A stretch of 11,460 nucleotides of DNA from an uncultured Collinsella sp. (GTDB taxonomy: Bacteria; Actinomycetota; Coriobacteriia; Coriobacteriales; Coriobacteriaceae): NCBI GenBank assembly GCA_902494605.1, contig CABUUG010000052.1:1-11460 (forward strand), read 5' to 3'. The notes beneath the pieces are model-generated. The model saw only the letters and a list, made by a program, of their open reading frames with translations, did not search any database and was not told where the DNA came from. Positions 6,715 to 11,460 of this stretch are shown here, in pieces (the stretch's first letter is position 1; the number at the start of each line of letters is the position of its first letter). The translations under genes and the position numbers were made by a program.

Positions 6715-7857
6715 TTAGGAACGCTGCTGCGGCTTCCAGGAACCCACATTGGCGTCGTACTGGTTCAGCGCGCTGTTGCCGCCCTGCGCGATGGGCGCCA
6801 GGATCTCGCTTTGGTGGGAACTCATCGACTCGCCATCGGGAATGGCCAGCGAGATGTCCCAACTCTGGCAGATCACGTCGACACGCTCGAACATCCACTC
6901 GGCAAGCTGCTTTAAGTGGGCGATGTCATCCGCATAGACCGTATCGTCCTGATACTTAAGGTTGCTGAGCTCATCTTGCGTCTTTTTGATCTGGTCGCGC
7001 AGGGCGTAGGCACTCTGCGACAGCTCCTGACGGGTGGACAGCGGCGATCGGAGATAGCCGTTGTTAAAGGAATCGATGACCTCGCCGATCTGGTCCTCGT
7101 CACCGTAGGACACGATGGTCTGATACAGACCGTCGAGCCTGGTATAGAGCTGATCATCGGTGAGCACGGTTTCTTCCTGGACCACCTCGGCAGAATCGTC
7201 CTGCTTGGTATCGTCCTCATTCGCCTCGCCCTTTTGGCGCGTGGGGAAGGTCGTCTGCGCGGCCTGGCCAAACTGGTCATAGAAGCCAGGCATGACACCC
7301 ATGGGATCGGTCGTCACGAACCAATAGGCACCACCGCAAACGACTGCAAGGACCACGATGACGATGAGCGGCTTGGGGATATGACGCTTGTGCTTGTGAT
7401 AGGCGTCCTCGTCGGGATGCACCTTGCGCTTGGGTTTTTGAGCATCGTCGTGCAGGGAAACCGGCGTGGGAATATCGACCTTGGGGATACCGAAATCCTT
7501 ATCGAAAGCCGGCAGCACGCAAGTCTCGTTAGGATCGGCGGCGTCCGAAAGCACCGCAGCGGCAGAGGCGGGCGCATGCGGCACCTCGGTATCGATCTGC
7601 TCTTGCGTTAGGCGCGGAAAGCCCGCCGTGCGGCCCGCTGCCAGGTCGGATGCGGCCGCGTCCTCGGAGAGGATGCCCGGAGCGGGGCGTCCGCATTTGG
7701 GGCACGTACGATCATGCGGAGAAAGACGGGCACCGCAGCCCTCACAGAACACGAACTCGGTGTGCTCGGGGCCATCGCCCGGACCCACATAGGCGTTGCA
7801 GTAGGGGCAGAACGAGGCGCCGTCCTCGATAGTCTTAAGGCAATGCGGGCAGATCAC
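6715..7857 (-). CDS. Zinc-ribbon single-pass membrane protein (GTG start)
   Basis: Function unknown. Counting from the GTG at 7857 the product is 380 aa. It begins with two zinc-ribbon modules: C3-x2-C6 with C17-x2-C20, and C38-x2-C41 with C52-x2-C55. A low-complexity Ala/Asp/Pro linker follows, then a basic stretch (KPKRKVHPDEDAYHKHKRH, about 141-159) and one membrane helix (about 163-181). The C-terminal ~195 residues are predicted outside; they start with an acidic Asp/Glu-rich segment and continue as mainly helical sequence. The reading frame is open to a TTG at 7887 (390 aa), but that codon has no SD. The GTG at 7857 has AAAAGAGG five bases upstream and starts the protein at MICPHC, as is usual for zinc-ribbon proteins. 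Overall layout parallels the TPR membrane protein two genes away. It is 103 bp downstream of the ATPase stop and 107 bp upstream of the cyclophilin start, so it may be transcribed alone. Confidence 0.88.
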   Translation of the reverse strand: MICPHCLKTIEDGASFCPYCNAYVGPGDGPEHTEFVFCEGCGARLSPHDRTCPKCGRPAPGILSEDAAASDLAAGRTAGFPRLTQEQIDTEVPHAPASAAAVLSDAADPNETCVLPAFDKDFGIPKVDIPTPVSLHDDAQKPKRKVHPDEDAYHKHKRHIPKPLIVIVVLAVVCGGAYWFVTTDPMGVMPGFYDQFGQAAQTTFPTRQKGEANEDDTKQDDSAEVVQEETVLTDDQLYTRLDGLYQTIVSYGDEDQIGEVIDSFNNGYLRSPLSTRQELSQSAYALRDQIKKTQDELSNLKYQDDTVYADDIAHLKQLAEWMFERVDVICQSWDISLAIPDGESMSSHQSEILAPIAQGGNSALNQYDANVGSWKPQQRS

Positions 7858-7862
7858 GGCAT

Positions 7863-7870
7863 CCTCTTTT
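7863..7870 (-). promoter_or_regulatory. Shine-Dalgarno site favouring the GTG start at 7857
   Basis: AAAAGAGG on the minus strand lies five bases before GTG. It favours this start over the upstream in-frame TTG at 7887, whose upstream region (CTCTAACCTCGA) has no SD. Confidence 0.7.
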
Positions 7871-7902
7871 CGAAGCAATTCAAACAATCGAGGTTAGAGC
7901 AT

Positions 7903-7950
7903 AACATCGCCACGGCCCCACAGGAACAAGGCACCAATTCAACATCGCCA
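7903..7950. repeat. Two direct copies of a 10-bp motif upstream of the zinc-ribbon gene
   Basis: AACATCGCCA occurs at 7903-7912 and again at 7941-7950, 38 bp apart, in the 103-bp spacer between the ATPase stop and the zinc-ribbon start. On the transcribed strand it reads TGGCGATGTT. This could be a paired protein-binding site or chance. I see no convincing promoter in the same spacer; the best -10-like hexamer is TATGCT at 7897-7902 (4/6). Confidence 0.35.
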
Positions 7951-7960
7951 GGGCGCGTAG

Positions 7961-10699
7961 CTACTTCTTCTTTTTGCTTGGCATCGAGACTTTGATGCCT
8001 TGGGCGGACTTGGTCACGCGAGAGCGCTTGGCTCCGGTACTCTTCTTTTTCTTGGGCTGGGCCTGGGCCACGCCCTCGAGTGCGCGGGCCTCGGCCTCGC
8101 GAGCGGTGCGATCTTCGCGGCGCTGCGCCATGTCGGCGGCGACGCGCTTGGCAAAACGTTCGGCCGTCGAGCCCGTCGAGCTCACCTTGCCGCCACCGCG
8201 ACCCAGGCGGACGCGCACACCGCGGCCAAAACCAGTTGCGGCATGACGACGACGCGGCTTGAGCGAATCCATCATCGTGGCGAGCTTAAAGAACACCGAG
8301 CAGGTAAAGACCACGATGACAGCCAAGATAACCATCTGACCCATCGACAGGTTGGCGATGGACAGCAGCCCCGGGAACCCGATAACGCCCACCAAGATGC
8401 CGGCGACTACAAACACAAAGAGCACCACACGTAAGGGCGTGAGCGGCTGCGAGATCCGCCAGATCAGGCTGACGCTCGCCGCGCACGACGTAAGCAGGCA
8501 CATCGTAGACAGCGTGAGCTGGCTAAAGCCAAACACGCGCGCCACAAAGATATCAAGCGCCGCAGCCAAAATGACCGCAATCGACGCTGGCAGTGCACGC
8601 TTGAGCACGTTGGTCAAAAACGCACCCTTCACGCGAGCATTGTTGGGCTCCAGGCCCAACACAAAGCCCGGCGCGCCGATGCAGAAGAAGTTGATGAGCG
8701 TCATCTGGATGGGCTCGAAGGGGTACGGCGGCAGCGCGATGCACAGCGCCGCCAGGCCCATCGAGAACAGCGTCTTGGTCAGGAACAGCGACGCCGAACG
8801 CTGCAGGTTGTTGATGGAGCGACGGCCCTCGGCCACCACGGCGGGCATCGAGGCAAAATCGTTGTCGACGAGTACGATCTCGGCCACGTTGCGCGCGGCA
8901 TCGGAGCCGGCCGCCATGGCCACGGAGCAGTCGGCCTCCTTAAGCGCCAGCACGTCGTTGACGCCGTCGCCCGTCATGGCCACGGTGTGCTCTCGGCGCT
9001 TGAGCGCCTGCACGAGCTCGCGCTTCTGCTGCGGGGTCACACGACCAAAGACATGGTAGCGGTCCACTGCGGCATCGAGCTTGGCCGGCGTATCGAGCGT
9101 CGTGGCGTCCACATAAGCGTCCGCCCCCGGCACGCCCACCACGCGCGCGATCGACGACACCGTACGCGGGTCGTCGCCACTGATCACGTTGAGGGTCACG
9201 CCCTGCTCGTTAAAGTAGCCGATGGTCTCGGCCGCCGAGGTACGGATCTCGTCGCGGATGGTCACAAAGCCCACGGGCTCGGCCTCGCCCACCATATCGC
9301 CATCGGGCGTAAAGCCGTCCACGCGCGCCACCACGAGCACGCGGCAGGTATCGGCAAGCTCGGCCACCCGATTCTCGACCTGGGCAAACGCACGATCAGA
9401 GAGCACAAACTGCGCGGCGCCCATCACATAGGAGCCCTGCGCAAACGAAGCACCACTCCATTTTTTAGACGACGAGAACGGAATGACCGACAGCGGCTCA
9501 GACACCTCGACCGGGCGATCGGCGTAATAGTTGAGCAGCGCCTGGCAGGTCTCGTTGGCATCGGCCGAAGTCGCACGCGCGACGTTAGCCAGCGCAAAAT
9601 CGAGCACCGTGGTATCGACGGGAACGGCCGCCTCGTCCGAGCCGGCGCCTAGGCTCACGCCCTCAACCGGCAGCGGATACGTGCCCTCGACCTCCATGCG
9701 GCCCGACGTGATGGTGCCCGTCTTGTCCAGGCACAGCACGTCGACGCGAGCGAGCGTCTCGATGCAGTAGAGCTGCTGCGCCAGCACCTTGCGGCGGGCC
9801 AGGCGCACCGTGGCGATGGCGAGCACCGACGAGGTCAGCAGCACCAGGCCTTGCGGGATCATGCCCAGCAGGGCGCCCACCGTGGACAGCAGCGCCGACG
9901 AAGGCACATGACCAGCCAACAGCTCGGAGAAACACCACGAAAGCGCGCTATCGCCCGGGGTTCCCGCGGCATCCCACAGCTCGCTCACACTCGAGGCAAA
10001 CAACGCCAAACCGAGCGGGATCATGATGATGCTCGCAAAGCGCACGATGGCGTTAAGCGCGTTCATGATCTCGGAATTGACCTTTTTGACGTACTTGGCC
10101 TCGTTATTAATTTTGGCCACGTAGTTGTCGGCGCCGACATGAATCACGCGGGCGCGCAGCAGGCCCGAGTCGATAAAGCTACCGCTCATGAGCTCGGAAC
10201 CGGGCTGTTTCTTAATAAGGTCGCTCTCGCCCGTCAGCAGGCTCTCGTTCACGAGTGCCTCGCCCAAAACCACCACGGCGTCGGCGGGAATCTGGTCGCC
10301 GCGCCCCAAGCGAATGATGTCGTCGAGCACGATCTGGTCCAAGTCGAGCTCCACCTCGGCGCCGTCGCGCACCGCGATGGCCTTCTTGGAGGTCAGCAGC
10401 GTGAGCTTATCAACCATCTTCTTGGAACGCATGGACTGAATGACGCCAATGGCGGTATTGAGGAACACCACGAACAGGAACGTCAGATTCTTAAACGAAC
10501 CGGTCAAAATGACCAGGAACGCCAAGATCACGTTGATCAAATTGAACAGCGTGCAGAGGTTCTCGATGATGAGCTCTTTGACCGACTTGGTCTTGAGCTC
10601 CATGTTGCGGTTGATCTTACCGGCGGCGATGCGCTCCTCGACCTCGGCGGTCGAGAGTCCGCGCTCGATATCCGTTGCTGCCATACCACGTCCCATCAC
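7961..10699 (-). CDS. CtpE-like P-type cation-transporting ATPase
   Basis: Membrane pump that moves a cation using ATP through an aspartyl-phosphate intermediate. All catalytic motifs are intact in the 912-aa product. The A-domain has TGES (156-159) and the P-domain DKTGT (325-329, phosphorylated D325). The N-domain has KWSGASF (413-419, KGA-like), and the hinge has TGDGVND (576-582). Hydrophobic segments occur near 51-67, 71-88, 213-236, 265-300, 638-660, 668-683, 705-722, 728-747, 757-780 and 788-806, fitting the ten-helix plan. M4 reads IPQGLVLLTS where Ca-type pumps have PEGL, and M6 reads IGAPGFVLGLEPNN, typical of the CtpE/Exp7 branch. Mycobacterial CtpE is reported as a Ca2+ transporter; the ion here is not established. 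Residues ~815-912 form a long Arg/Lys/Ala-rich cytoplasmic tail ending in KKKK. The start is uncertain: GTG 10699, ATG 10696 or ATG 10684, none with a good SD. Confidence 0.95.
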   Translation of the reverse strand: MMGRGMAATDIERGLSTAEVEERIAAGKINRNMELKTKSVKELIIENLCTLFNLINVILAFLVILTGSFKNLTFLFVVFLNTAIGVIQSMRSKKMVDKLTLLTSKKAIAVRDGAEVELDLDQIVLDDIIRLGRGDQIPADAVVVLGEALVNESLLTGESDLIKKQPGSELMSGSFIDSGLLRARVIHVGADNYVAKINNEAKYVKKVNSEIMNALNAIVRFASIIMIPLGLALFASSVSELWDAAGTPGDSALSWCFSELLAGHVPSSALLSTVGALLGMIPQGLVLLTSSVLAIATVRLARRKVLAQQLYCIETLARVDVLCLDKTGTITSGRMEVEGTYPLPVEGVSLGAGSDEAAVPVDTTVLDFALANVARATSADANETCQALLNYYADRPVEVSEPLSVIPFSSSKKWSGASFAQGSYVMGAAQFVLSDRAFAQVENRVAELADTCRVLVVARVDGFTPDGDMVGEAEPVGFVTIRDEIRTSAAETIGYFNEQGVTLNVISGDDPRTVSSIARVVGVPGADAYVDATTLDTPAKLDAAVDRYHVFGRVTPQQKRELVQALKRREHTVAMTGDGVNDVLALKEADCSVAMAAGSDAARNVAEIVLVDNDFASMPAVVAEGRRSINNLQRSASLFLTKTLFSMGLAALCIALPPYPFEPIQMTLINFFCIGAPGFVLGLEPNNARVKGAFLTNVLKRALPASIAVILAAALDIFVARVFGFSQLTLSTMCLLTSCAASVSLIWRISQPLTPLRVVLFVFVVAGILVGVIGFPGLLSIANLSMGQMVILAVIVVFTCSVFFKLATMMDSLKPRRRHAATGFGRGVRVRLGRGGGKVSSTGSTAERFAKRVAADMAQRREDRTAREAEARALEGVAQAQPKKKKSTGAKRSRVTKSAQGIKVSMPSKKKK

Positions 10700-10710
10700 G
10701 TCGCGTCGGT

Positions 10711-10748
10711 ATAAGAAAAACCGCCCGGACCATGCGAGGTTCGGACGG
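10711..10748 (-). terminator. Intrinsic terminator after tRNA-Arg
   Basis: On the minus strand CCGTCCG (10742-10748) pairs with CGGGCGG (10721-10727) over 7 bp with one G-U pair. An inner ACC-GGT helix encloses a 6-base loop. TTTTTCTTAT (10711-10720) follows directly. It starts 12 bp after the tRNA CCA and ends about 12 bp before the ATPase start codon. Confidence 0.85.
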
Positions 10749-10760
10749 TCTTACGTTCGA

Positions 10761-10837
10761 TGGTGCCCCATGTTGGATTCGAACCAACGGCCTTCTGCTC
10801 CGGAGGCAGACGCTCTAATCCCCTGAGCTAATAGGGC
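10761..10837 (-). tRNA. tRNA-Arg (anticodon CCG)
   Basis: The 77-nt gene folds completely. The acceptor is GCCCTAT/ATGGGGC with one G-U pair, and the D-arm is GCTC/GAGC. The anticodon arm is TCTGC/GCAGA around loop CTCCGGA, which gives anticodon CCG (reads the Arg codon CGG). The T-arm is GTTGG/CCAAC with loop TTCGAAT. The discriminator is A and the 3' CCA is encoded. It has its own promoter upstream and a terminator downstream. Confidence 0.97.
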
Positions 10838-10848
10838 CAACGTTTGGC

Positions 10849-10878
10849 ATTATACCCAAGTGCGCCACGGGCTATCAA
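10849..10878 (-). promoter_or_regulatory. Strong promoter of tRNA-Arg
   Basis: TTGATA (10873-10878, 5/6) and a perfect TATAAT (10849-10854) are separated by 18 bp on the minus strand. An A/T-rich stretch upstream (about 10877-10896) could serve as an UP element. Transcription would begin within about 6 bases of the mature tRNA 5' end. A 5-bp inverted repeat, GCCAA-CGT-TTGGC (10836-10848), covers the start region. Confidence 0.8.
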
Positions 10879-10957
10879 AATAAAAGAAAAAGCTTTGCAA
10901 TTCCGAGGAAGACGCGGCGCAACGGCCCACTTTAGAAGGCAAAAGCGAGTCGGATAG

Positions 10958-10963
10958 TATAAA
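10958..10963 (+). promoter_or_regulatory. Candidate -10 box for the DAHP synthase gene
   Basis: TATAAA matches 5/6 of the -10 consensus and lies about 80 bases upstream of the gene. No good -35 hexamer sits 16-18 bp upstream (GAAGGC at 17 bp is poor). It is the best plus-strand candidate in the divergent spacer (10838-11041). If used, RNA would start near 10969-10970, upstream of the hairpin at 10984. Confidence 0.4.
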
Positions 10964-10968
10964 CTCTC

Positions 10969-11031
10969 ATGCACCATATATTCACGGCTCGCAATGCGGG
11001 CCGTTTTTGCAAAAGTTATCCATCGAGGTGA
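10969..11031 (+). other. Possible 20-codon leader ORF before the DAHP synthase gene
   Basis: An ATG at 10969 opens 20 codons ending in TGA at 11029-11031, ten bases before the DAHP synthase ATG and overlapping its SD region (GAGGTGAGAGG). The peptide begins MHHIF and ends SYPSR; it has two Phe (5 and 13) and one Tyr (17). There is no SD before it, but it would start at or near the predicted transcription start, so leaderless translation is conceivable. A chance ORF of this length is common, so support is weak. Confidence 0.2.
10984..11008 (+). terminator. Hairpin plus U-tract in the DAHP synthase leader (possible attenuator)
   Basis: ACGGCTCGC (10984-10992) and GCGGGCCGT (10996-11004) form a 9-bp stem with one G-U pair and a 3-base AAT loop. 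The final T begins a run of five T (11004-11008). This has the form of an intrinsic terminator on the plus strand. No plus-strand gene ends before it in the window, and it lies 33 bp upstream of the DAHP synthase start, so an attenuator is the most economical reading. Confidence 0.5.
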
Positions 11032-11041
11032 GAGGCACACC

Positions 11042-11460
11042 ATGATTGCAATTCTAAAGCAGAGCGCCAGCGACGAGGCCGTCAGCCATATCGTCAGCTG
11101 GATTGAGAAAAAAGGCCTGAAGACCGACGTCTCGCGCGGCGAGAACGAGACGATTATCGGCCTGGTGGGCGATACGACCAAGATCGACCCGTTCCTGCTC
11201 GAGTCCATGGATGTCGTCGAGCGCGTGCAGCGCGTCTCCGAGCCGTTCAAGCGCGCCAACCGCAAGTTCCACCCCGAGGACTCCGTCATCGACTGCGGTC
11301 ACGGCGTCAAGATCGGCGGCGACCAGTTCCAGGTCATCGCCGGTCCCTGCTCCGTCGAGGGCGAGAACCTCATCCGCATCGCACGCCGCGTAAAGGCCGC
11401 CGGCGCCACGATGCTGCGCGGTGGCGCCTACAAGCCCCGCACCTCCCCCTACGCCTACCA
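11042..11460 (+). CDS. aroF: 3-deoxy-7-phosphoheptulonate (DAHP) synthase, type I-beta, 3' end beyond window
   Basis: Condenses phosphoenolpyruvate and erythrose 4-phosphate, the first step of the shikimate pathway to aromatic amino acids, in the cytoplasm. Only the first 139 codons are visible. Residues 1-70 look like the ferredoxin-like N-terminal regulatory domain found in Thermotoga-type enzymes, which carries feedback inhibition by Tyr/Phe in that family. The (beta/alpha)8 barrel then begins with FQVIAGPCSVE (96-106) and RGGAYKPRTSPY (126-137), the phosphate/PEP-binding signatures. The ATG at 11042 has AGAGG (11031-11035) six bases upstream. The gene is divergent from tRNA-Arg. A hairpin with a U-tract in its leader suggests transcriptional control. 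Confidence 0.96.
   Translation, partial: MIAILKQSASDEAVSHIVSWIEKKGLKTDVSRGENETIIGLVGDTTKIDPFLLESMDVVERVQRVSEPFKRANRKFHPEDSVIDCGHGVKIGGDQFQVIAGPCSVEGENLIRIARRVKAAGATMLRGGAYKPRTSPYAY

Noticed and set aside
9851..10714. 287-codon plus-strand open frame opposite the ATPase N-terminal half
   Set aside because: It shadows intact P-type ATPase motifs on the minus strand, its product is His/Gln/Arg-rich, and it runs across the ATPase start into the tRNA terminator region.
10838..11041. T-box riboswitch or other known riboswitch in the DAHP synthase leader
   Set aside because: The conserved T-box sequence is absent and the space from the tRNA to the gene is only 204 bp, part of it the tRNA promoter.
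10828..11289. 153-codon minus-strand open frame across the tRNA promoter and DAHP synthase
   Set aside because: It overlaps the tRNA 5' end and promoter and the clearly coding DAHP synthase frame; no family features are visible.
1..11460. Mobile elements, CRISPR, toxin-antitoxin or phage remnants
   Set aside because: No transposase, integrase, terminal inverted repeats, spaced repeat array or small two-gene toxin module was seen. The tRNA-Arg gene, a common integration site, has no integrase or repeated 3' end beside it.

Overview
The window reads as an ordinary chromosomal segment of a GC-rich, rod-forming Gram-positive bacterium. The GC-rich coding style, frequent TTG/GTG starts with good Shine-Dalgarno (SD) sites, a CtpE-like P-type ATPase and zinc-ribbon membrane proteins would suit the Coriobacteriia (Collinsella or a relative). 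That placement is inference from general features, not a database match. I see no mobile element, CRISPR array, rRNA gene or defence system.

All protein genes but the last lie on the minus strand, so they are read right to left. At the right edge, a tRNA-Arg(CCG) gene (minus) and a DAHP synthase gene (plus, cut by the edge) are transcribed divergently from a 204-bp spacer. The tRNA has a strong promoter and an intrinsic terminator, and the terminator ends almost against the start of a 912-aa CtpE-like P-type cation ATPase. Then come a zinc-ribbon single-pass membrane protein, a cytoplasmic cyclophilin peptidyl-prolyl isomerase with a clear promoter, and an 11-bp-linked TPR single-pass membrane protein. 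After a GC-rich hairpin the cell-shape operon follows: mreB, mreC, mreD and a class B penicillin-binding protein 2 (cut by the left edge).

Functionally, mreB-mreC-mreD-PBP2 is the elongasome core. MreB is the cytoplasmic actin-like filament, MreC and MreD are its membrane partners, and PBP2 is the septum-independent peptidoglycan transpeptidase. The cyclophilin/TPR pair and the zinc-ribbon protein have no assigned role. Both membrane proteins put a protein-binding or metal-binding module in the cytoplasm and a small C-terminal domain outside the membrane. The DAHP synthase opens the shikimate pathway.

Most points worth a second look are regulatory or architectural. They are a hairpin plus U-tract with an overlapping 20-codon ORF in the DAHP synthase leader, an inverted repeat inside the cyclophilin promoter spacer, an extra N-terminal membrane helix on PBP2, and a Gln in place of the usual M4 Glu of the ATPase. 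Nothing here by itself demonstrates a new biological system.
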